DNA from: Polymyxa betae | Lineage: Eukaryota > Endomyxa > Phytomyxea > Plasmodiophorida > Plasmodiophoridae | Reading direction: 5' to 3' | DNA length: 24,974 bases | Assembly: GCA_003693705.1 (NCBI GenBank) | Contig: RBZT01000704.1 | Span: 1 to 24,974 of the forward strand | In this document: one piece after another, positions 1-9,821 of the stretch | How the letters are laid out: each line of letters begins with the position of its first letter | How positions within the stretch are numbered: the first letter of the stretch is position 1 | Position numbers and translations under genes: made by a program | Notes under the pieces: model-generated | What the model saw: only the letters and a program-made list of their open reading frames with translations | Databases searched by the model: none | What the model was told of the DNA's origin: nothing

Positions 1-1140
1 AGATGCGCATTGGAATTGCAGAAGATGGAGATCCAGATTACAGCCCCACTTTATCAATCAAAGAAACTCTCGATGTCAACAGCGAAGGGGCGTGTTAGCA
101 TATGAGCGCTGTTAGATCAATCTCGAGATATCAATAGCGTTGACTCACGCTAATTCAACCGGAAGCATTGTCTTCCGCTTGCATGCTATCAAATAAAACA
201 CTTCTTCAAACACATTCCAGTTCAAAACCCTCTCCTGTCTAACATTTTTACTATCCGAAACTTCCACAATTCATCGTTTGCTGGAAGAGACAATTCGTAG
301 TTCGCCAATACACTCCATGAATCCAATACTCTCATAATCACCATCGCTGCCAGGAGCCTGAATCGCGGCCGTACTGATCACTGGCTGCTGTTACGGCAGC
401 TCATACTGTAGTGCTGGCAATTCGAGAGGGTCGAGCCTTACTGGCCCCTGATCGTGATCTCCAGAGAGGATCGACTTTACCATACCGGACGGCCTCGTTA
501 CCCGCACAAATCGTCGGCCGCATGTACGGATACAACGGCACCGCCGCGGCCTCGTAGAGCACCAGGTCCTGAGGCAGTCGAAGATCTGTTCCAGCGACGC
601 TTACGGCGGTTCCGAATCACAGGCATGAAACAGATGAGGAAATTGAGGTTACTGTTTATTATTAAATTTGGAATAAAAAAAAGAGCTTAGTAAGATTGCT
701 CCATAGAGAGCCGCTAGCTTAGAAGAACTTTCGACATTGCGAATCGCCTGAAGTGCGGACATGAGCCAAAGGGTCCAGACGAACGTGTCGCTCGCTGCTC
801 TCCTGCGTAAGATGGTGATAAACATGCACAAATCCTGATAACAGGCTTCCAGGTCCTTCATCAGACAGCCGCGGATCTGATTCGTCCTCGCTTGTCAGGC
901 TGTTGAAAGCGAAGACGAACTGCTACACTGTTACCTGTATCGACGGCATCGTAAATCCCAATGAGGAGGTGGGAAGGCGTCTAGCTTTGAATTTAACGTA
1001 AAAACCTTTTCTCTTGTCTAAGTCTGAGTTTGATGAAATTACATTTTGTAAACTTTCGCTGTTGTATTTGAGCCTGATGAGTGATGGCATTTCCAGCTAA
1101 CCATCCTCACTACTCCAAGCTCCAGCGTTATCATCACCAA
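1..1140. other. No confident gene (left edge)
   Basis: I see no gene I can support here. A GC-richer patch at about 360-620 has short open frames on the plus strand (for example 454-690) that start and stop without recognisable motifs. The minus-strand frame 649-861 (70 codons) is open but has no family signature. Its upstream region (about 862-960) reads as an acidic, disordered-looking segment in another frame, so a broken minus-strand gene is possible but unproven. Confidence 0.4.
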
Positions 1141-1178
1141 CAGCTCTTGTACAATCCTTTCACTCATCGGGTGATATA

Positions 1179-2466
1179 TTGACATCTACAGCTCCTCAAT
1201 CGTCAGCAGACAGCAGATGTCTGGAATACTGCACAAACCCGATTGCGACTTTCAATCTGTCTGTGTGGTATCTAAGTAATCCGAGCTGTGATACTGCATG
1301 GTCGTCTCAAGGTAAAATCTGCGATCGAAGACAGATTCGATCGATGGATTCCGAACAGAAAATCAGTTAGTTTGGTGTCAAAGTCGGTCTCTACTGCAAC
1401 AAATTCTTCTCGCTGAACGTTCGTCCATTTCTTGAATATTATGGTGGTAGAGGATGTGTGTTTGTAACGCCTCAATCAACATCATCTCCAATATCTGGAA
1501 CATGGTGTAGTGAACCATCATCTTCATGGACTAAACTCCCATGTCCATGTGTAACATCAATACCAATCTGTAACTGTAACATTACCATGTCCACGACCAG
1601 ATTGAAATCGACTGCTACAAAGACGAAAGTCACATCACCTTATCAAACTCTTTCGCAAATGTCTTTTCTTCCCCTTCAGCATCGACATCTATATCCCCCA
1701 TCTCTCCTTCGCTGAATTCGCGCTCAGAATCGTCCATTCCTATTTCCAGCTCTACTACGATTTCGACCCGATCGAAATCGATTTCTCTGAAGATGAGAGT
1801 GACATCACCTCAGCAAACGCATTATCAAAGTTCTGCTTCACCTTTAGCAGTGACTTCGATTTCAGTCATTTCCCATTCGCCCTCTGAAACGTGCACTCCT
1901 TTTTCCAGCTTTGATTCGATTACGACCATTTCTAAATCCACAGCAGGAGTTTCATCGTTGCGGTCTTCATTTTCCCCGACGTCCTCAGCTCCAAGGTGGC
2001 AAGGTCAGCTTCATCATCGTCAACGGTCGCTCATTCTTCACCTTCTGCATCACCAACATCGATCTCCAAAACTCAAGCTTTTTCTCTGCCGTTAACCTCA
2101 GCTCATGAAAAGTCCATCATGAGTCCCATACAAGCGACCAGAGCTGCTGGCACCTCATCTCGTCCTTTTATCTCCTCTCAAGCAAATCCGCCCTCATTGT
2201 CCCCGACAGTACATCCTGCCGTAACTAAGACTTGGCCACCTTTATTGCTTCCTTCCAATTCCGTCGTTACAAGTAGGCCTGCAGTTGCGCCGACTCGCTA
2301 CTCGATCTTGTCCGCAGCTCCGAGAGCTCTATCCTCCGCGCCGTCGAGCAACCGTACACAGGTTACAGAAATGCCTTCTTCGTCGGCCGCCTCCATTCCG
2401 CTGCGGCCAGCTGCGGTTATTGTCGTAGCACTGTATGGAATGTTGATCAAACTGCTGCTTGGTTAA
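1179..2466 (+). pseudogene. Ser/Thr-rich, GPI-tail surface-protein-like gene, frame-broken
   Basis: Three plus-strand frames carry a Ser/Thr/Pro-rich protein in succession. 1179-1715 holds a Cys-containing part (C-x3-C near its start, then GTWC, CPC and CNC clusters). An in-frame TAG at 1368-1370 can be removed by a 72-nt intron with donor CAAG|GTAAAA (about 1312) and acceptor CAAAG (about 1383), which keeps the frame. The open frame then shifts at about 1650 and again at about 1990, with no intron that repairs it. 1996-2466 is strongly Ser/Ala/Thr-rich and ends in small residues followed by a hydrophobic tail (AAVIVVALYGMLIKLLLG), the classic form of a GPI-attachment signal. Two stretches (about 1615 and 1787) encode similar VTSPxQT segments, so the gene contains internal repeats. 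No N-terminal signal peptide was found. Family unknown. Frame breaks could be decay or indel errors. Confidence 0.35.
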
Positions 2467-3484
2467 ATCATCTCGAAACGATTCAGCTCCAAAGAACTTC
2501 TATCGATCAGTCTATGACGATTTGACTATTACTAAACAGTTAATACAACTGGAAGCGATTTCGTTAATTTTCAGGTCCCCAGTGGGAACGGGTGACATCG
2601 GCCTCCTGGCCACTAAGGCGCGGACTGATAACCGAGCCCCGAGGCTGCGCCAGCTCATAGCCGCAAACATTCCAAGCCATGGTGTGTTGTTTCAATTTGG
2701 GTTTCAAAGTCTGGGCAAAAACTTAGTGCGTGACTACAAATCTTGAATAGTGCGTAACAGCGCTGTTTTTTTTATATACATTTTCATTTGTATTGTTCAC
2801 TGAAGATCGGTAAAGGAATTTCTCCATTAATATCGGACGGAATTAATGCAAAGGAATAAACTTTAATCATGCGATGACTGCTTTCGTGATAGAGATTAAT
2901 TAATCTGACAAATATTGTGATAATTCATGAATTACCGTCTCAAAGTTAAAAACAAAAGCCGTACAGAGTTGTCTGGGGTGAGAACATTCCCGCTGCTCAA
3001 ATCGAAGCATACATCTGGGATCAGTCGTTAGCATTTCAAATTGGTGTAGCTGTATCCAAGAACTTAACCTTGAATATTATAACGAAAATTTCCCCTGCAT
3101 CCACTCCTGCACGAATTTCTATATTGATCGCATGTTATAAATTGATAGATTCTTTTGGCAAAGCAAAATCATACCTCGAAGGCGCTGTGTCAATAACTCA
3201 TTTTGTTGGATGACGTTTTCAGGCTCAATCTACTGAGAAGGATGGATGAGTCATTTCCGAAAACGTTAGGGTTAGGGTTTATCTTCCATAGAGATGAGAA
3301 AAGGTCTGACTTTTTTATTCTTATCATAAGAAGTTGATGAATCGCTTCATGTTGGTCCTGCTCCAGTCATTCCAGAGCACGTCCAGGATCAGGAAAATGT
3401 GTACGGATAATTCCCATACTAATGGGAAACTGCGCGCACAATTTTGTTTCAACATCTCCGCATTAAACTTTCGCAGCTCCGAAG
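2467..3484. other. No recognised gene; contains a short telomere-like motif
   Basis: An open plus-strand frame at 2459-2746 covers a GC-rich patch (2577-2690), but I recognise nothing in it and it has no typical start context. The rest is AT-rich with frequent stops in all frames. The one distinct signal is the telomere-like run at 3266-3280. Confidence 0.4.
3266..3280 (+). repeat. Interstitial telomere-like repeat
   Basis: TTAGGGTTAGGGTTT lies outside any recognised gene. Similar short runs recur on both strands at 6134-6148, 6618-6630, 11681-11698, 12118-12140, 14876-14883, 20674-20683 and 22004-22027. Confidence 0.7.
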
Positions 3485-3557
3485 GCGTCTAGCTAAATCC
3501 TCTTAATAGTCGAGCGCAGAAAATGCTTTCTGCGAGCAGAAAATTGCGCGCAACCCT
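3485..3557 (+). repeat. Left arm of a 73-bp inverted repeat
   Basis: These 73 bases match the reverse complement of 4705-4777 without gaps at about 63 positions. The arm starts GCGTCTAGCTAAATCC and ends GCAACCCT. It contains two nested palindromes: GCAGAAA-atgc-TTTCTGC and the perfect TTGCGCGCAA. Weaker similarity extends outward (a shared CCGCATTAAACT block at about 3459 and, inverted, at about 4890). The pair most resembles the terminal or subterminal repeats of a non-autonomous DNA transposon, but I found no target-site duplication. Confidence 0.65.
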
Positions 3558-4704
3558 AGCCTATAACCACTGTGAATCTGTTTTCAAACTTCAGACTTCT
3601 TTGCCAGTGTGCAGCGAGATATATTAAGCGGATACTTCCCCATTCGGCATGATAAGGGTCGTGAAAAGTTAGACACAGGCTTATTCATCTTTGCCGTCGA
3701 TTTGCTACAATTTGGTATAGGATTCTCGTTCGCAGAAATCTCTCATTACATATTGTTTCGGTTTCGAAGCGGTTTCACATGATCGGCGACACACGGAGGT
3801 TTGGTAGGAGTTCAGAAATTGGGAAACCGCTCTGCTGCAAAATGCCACATACCATGCTGAACAATTAAATCTTTTCCTGGCCTCAACTCATGAATGCCGA
3901 ATAAATAATTCATCTTCAGGAATAATTCATCAAAAAAGTTTCAGAGCCAAACCCTGAAGCAAGGAATTTTTAGTCCGTGACAAAAATGAATATGTAGCGA
4001 GACGCACTCGGAGTTTTGGGTCGTTTCACCTGCAATAAACGTGCATCGGTGCTTTCACAGCAATTGGAATAGTAATTCTTTATTCCGGACTTATTGATTT
4101 TCTTCTCATGCGATGAAGGAAAAAGTTATTTACTAAGGCCGCTCATGCGGAGTAATTCTATTCCGCTTCAAACAGAGGAATAATAAAATATTCCGGAAGC
4201 TGTTCCCATGAAATAAATAGTGAATATTTATTTTCGGCATCCCTGCAGGGAAACTCAGACACATTGGAAAATATATGGGGCTCTCTTGGATTGGCGATTC
4301 TCAGTGATTCTTTTATTAAAGATAAAATAAAAGGCTGAATTTTGTAATCATATTCATACTCCAATGTTGGTCTCTGACCTATAAAACGTGACCTTTAGAA
4401 AGGTCGAAAGAAGTCAAATCCGTTTCACAATCCTGGCAATTAAAAATGGCTTGTGGTTCTGTTCTTATTGTAGATGCACAACCAGATGCAGATCGGTGAT
4501 ACTTCGGCGAAATTTCGTTCTTATATGAGATGCCGTAAAAGTCACAAACTACGCGCAGGATATCCGCCTAGTGAACGGTCTGCAGGTAACTCTTCAGGTC
4601 GCGGGATCTTGAATGTTTCATGCCACACTGTTGGGAAGTCGGGCGATCCATGATTGTGGCGATTGGTGAAGGGAAACCTCAAGGCAAGACATGTAATTTG
4701 AAAA
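3558..4704. other. Spacer between the inverted-repeat arms, no gene seen
   Basis: There is no credible coding sequence. The minus-strand frame 4158-4364 is open for 68 codons but low in information. Local hairpins occur (CCGC-tcat-GCGG at about 4139). If the flanking inverted repeat marks a transposon, this is its non-coding interior. Confidence 0.4.
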
Positions 4705-4777
4705 AGGGCTGCACGCAGTTTACTGTACGCAGAATGCATTTTCTGCGATCGACTATCAGGAGGATTTAGCTAGACGC
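4705..4777 (-). repeat. Right arm of the 73-bp inverted repeat
   Basis: This is the inverted partner of 3485-3557, with about 10 mismatches in 73 positions. The hairpin in this arm has diverged in its loop (TTCTGC/GCAGAA stem kept). Beyond it, to about 5145, I see no gene. Confidence 0.65.
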
Positions 4778-5145
4778 GGTGGGAAGGCGGCGCAGAACTT
4801 TAGACATATTGGGACGCACTTTCCTCGAACTTTTTAATGTGGTAGTACGCTACTTTTCCCGAACCAAATGACCAATTGAAACAAATTCCAGAGTTTAATG
4901 CGGCGATAAAAAAGGACTGCGCATCTTCTTCGATAGACGTTACTCATATCATAGAAGCCTGACGATGTATAAATGCGGCTCCATTGTCGTTCGACAGCGA
5001 TTTGATCTCGTTTGGTTCAAAATGCCCCAGCATCAGATGGGACTGTTACGATTTAGTGAATTCGGTGTTAAATCCTCATTGGAATATATTCCGAAATCAA
5101 CTTCTTCTATCGCCTCTGAAGGCTGCGTTTTGATCGGTTGGATGA

Positions 5146-5153
5146 CTGCTAAC
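5146..5153 (+). repeat. Target-site duplication of the hAT element (left copy)
   Basis: CTGCTAAC abuts the left terminus and is repeated exactly at 5900-5907 next to the right terminus. An 8-bp duplication is diagnostic of hAT transposition. Confidence 0.9.
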
Positions 5154-5899
5154 CAGTGGCGGAGCCAGAAATTTTTCTCTGAGGGGGTCCATCGCAGAAA
5201 ACCAAGTTGTGATAGTGTGTATTTAAAAATAAAAATTAAAGTGGACTTTTCACAGGCGTCTGGATTTCATATCGCAAAACAGAGATATCACTACATCTAC
5301 AGCAATTCCGCGGGAAATGCCCTTTTCGATGTAAAGTATGAGTAAATCAACCATCCAGGCGTCACCCATCGAAGAGCGGAGGCGCGTCTTAACACTTTTC
5401 ATAGCTGAGAATGATCACGCAGTTGAAGCAGTAGAAACTGGCGATGTGAGAATCAACCGTATTATGCGACAGTAGATTGGGAAGGTTTGATCCAGCCCTG
5501 CATGTCGATATCAAAGTAGTCAAGAGATCACTAATGGTTTCAATGTTGCTATGAAAGTCCGGGTGAAACGAAACAGTTTCGTTGAAGCTGTTAAGCTCTG
5601 CCTCAAGAACGGATCGATCCGTCTCGGTGAAGTCACATTTGTACACAGCAGCAAAACTCATGATTTTGCTGGATAAAAACGTCGGAAATTTTAGTTCTGT
5701 TGAAAAACATGGTGAGTGCTCCATAATCGAAAGCTCTTTATTAAAAATGAAGCTCACATTGGATTTTGTCGATCACAGGACTTTCAATTTTTCGAACTAG
5801 GTACATAATCTCTGCATTCCTATCTTAATGCAACGGACACTTTTTTTGCGAGGGGGTCAGACCCCCCTCAACACCCCACCCCCCGTCCCTCCGCCACTG
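5154..5899 (-). mobile_element. hAT-superfamily DNA transposon, internally deleted copy (746 bp)
   Basis: The element begins CAGTGGCGGAG and ends with its reverse complement CTCCGCCACTG, a typical hAT terminal inverted repeat (CAGNGGCGNNNC type). It is flanked by a perfect 8-bp target-site duplication, CTGCTAAC, at 5146-5153 and 5900-5907. Both ends continue into G-rich or C-rich tracts (GAGGGGGTC). Inside is only the C-terminal part of a hAT transposase on the minus strand (5250-5757). A full hAT element is several kb, so this copy has lost most of its coding sequence and must be non-autonomous. The exact duplication and intact termini suggest a fairly recent insertion. Confidence 0.93.
5250..5757 (-). 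pseudogene. hAT transposase C-terminal fragment (hATC dimerisation region)
   Basis: The upstream frame (5757 to 5389) contains the segment that precedes the hAT dimerisation domain: an acidic region with TETDRSVLEAELNSF, then ETISDLLTTLI. The reading then shifts frame. At 5414-5250 a second minus-strand frame gives the hATC signature SFSAMKSVKTRLRSSMGD followed by LLILYIEKGIS and a stop at 5250-5252. In intact hAT proteins the corresponding motif is ERxFSxMKxxKTxLRNxM. The N-terminal zinc finger and most of the RNase-H-like catalytic core are absent, and the frame is broken near 5414-5440, so it cannot encode an active enzyme. The match to the hAT family (ZMYM1/TTF-type branch) is from recognition of motifs. 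Confidence 0.88.
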
Positions 5900-5907
5900 C
5901 TGCTAAC
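5900..5907 (+). repeat. Target-site duplication of the hAT element (right copy)
   Basis: CTGCTAAC directly follows the right terminus CTCCGCCACTG and is identical to 5146-5153. Confidence 0.9.
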
Positions 5908-6106
5908 CATGGAGGCAACGGTTCTCTCAACAAACCGCCAAAAAACTTCACACAACGCCTGCGCGCACCGACAATCCAACTGGTCTATAGAACGACCGCG
6001 ACGACCGCCAACAGCAAAGCATTCATGGAAATTGGAAAAATAAAACAACGCTGAACAGAGGCGACTTGAAGGAGGGCTTCAATCAGCGGACACTTGTTCG
6101 ATCGAA

Positions 6107-6617
6107 TCAGTCGAGGAAACAGCGACCAGATACTAACCCTAAAACCCCAACGCTCAGCCAGCTGTTGCTCGACAACACCTTTCCATCGACCATTTGTCGA
6201 AAAAATTTCATCAACGTCTTTGAGATTAACAATACGCTGATTCGGATTATTACATCATCATTTATAGAGTGTTGAGCGGCACGAAACAGACGTCGAATCA
6301 GATCTGTTTTGTCCGCATCAGGACAGAGCTTCAAATGTTTCTAGGCTCGATTGGAAGATCGTCATAGAAGCCGTTCTTCGATTCGTTCTAAAGAGCGACA
6401 AAGTTGAAAAAGGTGTTCGAGAATCGATCTCAGGCCGCCCGCAACATCCCAACGATTATCTTCTTGTCGCCTCCATTGCCCAGATAGACGCCGCCACGAA
6501 TCGCGAAATCAAAGGACTTCGTCCCAGACTGGGCGGTTTGCGAGCGACGTCCCTTTTGCAATTCGTAACCAAACTTTGTGCGGATACTGATCGTTGTGCA
6601 TCTGCCTCATCAGCAGC
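6107..6617 (-). pseudogene. Decayed coding region, possibly the tail of an F-box-family gene
   Basis: One minus-strand frame from about 6480 to 6107 reads as a Leu/Ile-rich helical protein (segments LRSILEHLFQLCRSLERIEE and LIRRLFRAAQHSINDD) but is interrupted by two in-frame stops at about 6330-6370. 6456-6617 is open in other frames. It lies directly downstream, same strand, of the F-box-like fragment 6618-7019, so the two may be one broken gene. I recognise no specific domain. A telomere-like run (6134-6148) lies within it. Confidence 0.35.
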
Positions 6618-7019
6618 AAACCCTAACCCTTGTTTGAGCATGGCGCGGAACTTTGCACTGGCGCCAACTGTGCGGAAAAGACCGAAAAGAGGAACAGCCT
6701 CTGCCTAAAACCATCGTTTTATTAGAAGCAGCCGCAGTAATATCCGCTGCGTGTTCAATGCTGGCCCACGCAGTCACCTCTGGGGGCGGCGGACCCCAGA
6801 GCAGGTCCAAGGCGGGTCGCCACACCACTGGATAGTAACGTCACTGCGTTGACAATGTAACGTGATCCGACAGAGCTGCCGTCTGCCCGCCTGAAAAGCC
6901 GCATCCCGGCACAAGTTGAGGCTGCGGTCGTCCATCAGATCGGCGGACGACAGCACGAGCAGAATGGTCTGAAACGGCGCCTGGAATCGCCGCCCGTACT
7001 GGTCCACGGTTGCCTGCAT
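6618..7019 (-). pseudogene. F-box-like protein, degraded paralogue of the 22655-24974 family
   Basis: From an ATG at 7017-7019 the minus strand reads about 45 residues with an F-box-like pattern: FQTILLVLSSADLMDDRSL then NLCRDAAFQAGRRQL. A 44-nt intron (donor GTCGGA, acceptor CTATCCAG) would join this in frame to WRPALDLLWGPPPPEV and TAWASIEHAAD. That layout matches the other family member (LPSDLLELVLS, RCRLLQRLLDPWAP). F-box proteins recruit substrates to SCF-type ubiquitin ligases; that role is family knowledge, not shown here. The frame is soon lost, and a telomere-like run (6618-6630) sits near its broken end. Confidence 0.55.
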
Positions 7020-7962
7020 GCGGTCACTTCTGGCTCGGCGCGTCCACAGGGCCGGTACTGCATTACGTTATCGACTCTGAGCCCTGCTTGCGTTCGGTGA
7101 TAATCGCCTCCAGGGCGGAGTTTTTCGTCCAAATTCAGCTTTCTGCTTTTTGGGAGCTCTTTTCAACATCAATTTGACTTCCCACTACATACTGCTCAAT
7201 CTCTCAACAATTTGTGCCTTCACCACGCGCCATATCACCCGGATCAGCGAAGTCGACGACCTACCCCGCTGCAGACTTCGAAACCGATTGTGAAGATGTA
7301 CCACCCCTACAAGTTTAACGCCGCTTTTGAGGGAGACGATCGGCAAGTAACTATTGTCCTCGGACTCGGATCTGCGATCAGAGATGTTTGATCATAAGAT
7401 AACACAATTTTCAAGCTCGTGACAGCTCCATCAGATGCTGTCGCTTGAGGTTCGTGGCTGTGTGTATCACGAATGATACGAACAATTCTGAGCAGTCACC
7501 CGAAGCTTGAAGAGCCGCTTACCAGGAACAATTCAATCGCTTCCTGCTGAACGCGATTCCTATCATGAAAAAATGAACGGATGTTCACAGTATTGACACA
7601 CAGGCCGTATCTTGCAATAAAAAAGCATATCTTTGCAGATGAGGAATCACATGAAATCACAACTGGATTTTGCTTGTTTTGGCAGATTTCTAACCAAGTC
7701 AACCCCTACTCCGGATCAAACTTTTGATGAAAAGCAGATTTTTGCAGAATTATTTACAAGAGCATCGAAAACGCAAGGATTGATAGGAACCTGCAGATAA
7801 ACGCATAGATAGGCGGAACTGTGTGGCTCCGGGGAGCCAAGCGCGAAAAGTACTGGAGCTGTCTCGGGAGTCAGGTGACAGGATTTCATAGCGTTATGGA
7901 CGACATCATTGAGCGTAGGATAAAGGCCGGAGCTAGTTCGTTACTTATTCAAAGGGATTTTT
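7020..7962. other. No recognised gene
   Basis: 7020-7132 may be upstream coding or 5' sequence of the F-box relic (open on the minus strand) but has stops in the F-box frame. From 7133 to 7962 only short frames occur, none with motifs. Confidence 0.4.
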
Positions 7963-7993
7963 ATCTACCGTCGCGGACATCTTAACTGTCATA
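7963..7993 (+). repeat. Left terminal inverted repeat of the DDE transposon (31 bp)
   Basis: ATCTACCGTCGCGGACATCT followed by TAACTGTCATA is repeated as an exact reverse complement at 9356-9386. The two copies flank the transposase relic 8045-9019. A dinucleotide AT borders the CTACCG core on both sides, so the true TIR may be 29 bp with an AT (or TA-like) duplication. Confidence 0.85.
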
Positions 7994-8044
7994 AACTGAC
8001 CGGGTTGTTGCAAACTGAATCCAAAAGTGCGTACGCAGAAAACG

Positions 8045-9019
8045 TTATTGCGTGACTTCGCAATAAAAATTGCGGACGCAAAATCTCAGTTTTTTATTTA
8101 GAGCTCCTCTCTGTTCCACCACGACGTGGATCGTTCGGTGACTTTTAAACTTGCGAACAGCACGCTCCACATCTTTAACTGATAAAAATTCTCCGTTTTT
8201 CTCCCGATATGCATCCATATATCTACAGTTATGCAAAGTTAAGCAAACAAAACCATAACGCCAAATAGTACCAACCTAAAGCATTTTCGAGCGAATCGGC
8301 GAATCTGGATAATGGAAACAGAAGATAGAGCCAAGGGTGATATATTGATAAAAGAGTAATTGCAATGCAAACGCGTGTAATGTTTAACAGCTCCCCAAAA
8401 CATTTCAATAAAAATAAATTCGCAATGAAATTTTGGAAAGAAATCAATAGCGAAACCACTATAAGCCGTCACAGTTTCGGTCAGCCATTCCTTTTGCGCG
8501 AGGAAATCAGGCTGGCTCTTGAGAAGATTCAAAGCTTCTTGCCGCTTCATTCCTTCTCTCCAGAGATTTCTCTCTATAAAAATTGTCCGTAAACCCTTCT
8601 GCTCACCCTTCGCATTGCTGTTCGAGTGGACGATCCGCTGACCAGTTTCGCTGATAAACCAACTATCTCTCATTACTACCTTTATGTTTGCCCCTCCATC
8701 CTTTAGATTTAACCTTGAAGCCACCAGCGCGTCCATCGGCAAGTTCCAATATGGGGCCTTCTGTCAATTGACCGCGCTTCTGGAACCCATTTTAGCTTCA
8801 GCGACTCGATCTCCCCATCAGAAAGGCAAATAGGCTCAGTATCATCTTCGGCTGGCCAATATGGAAGTTCGTCGTTATCCGAATCTTCAGAATCTGGACG
8901 CTGGCTCTGTGCAATTTTAATAGCAGCGGCGGGCCGCCCTCAGAGCGCAAAGAAGCCCTCTTAGCTCTTTCCGCATTCATTCGAGTCAGGTGAGCGAAAA
9001 GCTTTCGCTTTCGAGGCAT
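8045..9019 (-). pseudogene. DDE (Tc1/mariner-like) transposase, internally deleted, with one 53-nt intron
   Basis: The N-terminus starts at ATG 9017-9019 (MPRKRKLFAHLTRMNAERAK). After a frame shift near 8910 it continues as an acidic linker (DSEDSDNDELPYWPAEDD, then LKWVPEARSID). It then jumps to the C-terminal half from about 8742 (DALVASRLNLKDGG, MRDSWF, KGLRTIFIERNLW). Near 8480-8410 is the conserved QPDFLAQKEWL ... FFPKFHCEF ... FIEMFWG block, whose last Glu is the third acidic residue of the DDE/D triad in this family. IRRFARKCF then joins RYMDAYREKNG across a 53-nt intron (8275-8223; donor GTTGGT, acceptor CTGTAG), followed by KFKSHRTI. The central region that would hold the first two catalytic Asp residues is missing, so the product cannot be active. 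Confidence 0.85.
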
Positions 9020-9355
9020 GGCGAACGATAGAAGTCTGCCGCACCGCGCCAGGATGATCAAAATCAAGTTAAAAAGAAATGCGCACTCTCCGGACTTTTC
9101 TGACAGCGCACTTTTTTCCCTACACTGACGCACTTTATTTTGCTAGTGAGAAACCTAGATATGCGCCTATTCGTGCATTCCGACGGTCCCCTTACAACTA
9201 AAAACCATTAAAACTGCGCGAGTATTTGGAAATTTAAAAAACCGGGGCCGTTGCTTTGTTCCTTTCGACGAGATCTATTCGAAAACGGCCTTTGATATTG
9301 ACAGAAGGGTTGCCCGGGCAAGCCTTATTGAATCATGTTACTCCCTTAGTAAATC

Positions 9356-9386
9356 TATGACAGTTAAGATGTCCGCGACGGTAGAT
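9356..9386 (-). repeat. Right terminal inverted repeat of the DDE transposon (31 bp)
   Basis: This is an exact reverse complement of 7963-7993. It marks the outer right boundary of the transposon. Confidence 0.85.
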
Positions 9387-9821
9387 CGTAACAAAGAGAG
9401 ATTCTAAACAACATTGCGAAAAGGTTCTTTCCGAAACTAGCATTAAAAAAAAAATGCAGCTCCATCAACCGAATAACAAAAGTTATACACAGACGATTCA
9501 ATGCACAAAGAAGTGATTCTCGAAAAATTGAAAGAAATTGGCAAAATCTTGTAGGCAACAACTTCTATTATTAGCAAAGATGCTCTTTGCCAAGCGTTTT
9601 TGTTATCGGATACAAAAGCAGGGTTTCAGCCATGACATCGTTCAAGAGCCGTTCCGGTCATGTGGAGGAAGTTGTTTACGATGCATACTGATGATTTACA
9701 GCATTATGAGCATCGGTAATACAGCTGGTAGAGAACGTGATCGCCAACCGCGATGATTTCGTCCAATCGATCACATGATGCCTTCAGATAGATAAGTTGG
9801 AAATGACGTTGCGATGAAGTA
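9387..9821. other. Intergenic, no recognised gene
   Basis: This stretch lies between the transposon and the 3' end of the minus-strand gene 9822-11599. Short frames on both strands (for example 9538-9756) carry no motifs. It probably includes the 3' UTR and terminator of that gene. Confidence 0.4.

Larger units (their letters stand above)
7963..9386 (-). mobile_element. Class II DDE transposon, internally deleted (about 1.42 kb)
   Basis: Perfect 31-bp terminal inverted repeats (7963-7993 and 9356-9386) enclose a minus-strand transposase relic that keeps the N-terminus and C-terminus of the protein but lacks most of the middle. Just inside each end are repeated AGTGCG-type motifs (right side, reverse strand: about 9137, 9110 and 9086; left side: about 8025 with the palindrome TGCGTACGCA). 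These could be subterminal transposase-binding sites. The transposase resembles the IS630/Tc1/mariner-like 'DDE superfamily endonuclease' proteins common in fungi and protists. The element is non-autonomous, but the intact TIRs mean it could still be mobilised in trans. Confidence 0.85.

Noticed and set aside
649-861. Minus-strand 70-codon frame near the left edge as a gene
   Set aside because: No motif, no supported upstream exon and no conserved feature. Mentioned only as open sequence.
1640-1870. Plus-strand frame rich in Phe/Ile/Tyr/Asp through the Ser/Thr-rich gene
   Set aside because: TCN- and ATC-rich DNA encoding Ser/Thr gives Phe/Ile/His in the next frame. Stops follow and no family fits.
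3540-3562. Helitron 3' end (palindrome followed by CCCTAG)
   Set aside because: Helitrons end in CTRR after a short hairpin and lack inverted terminal repeats. The 73-bp inverted partner at 4705-4777 argues for a TIR-type element.
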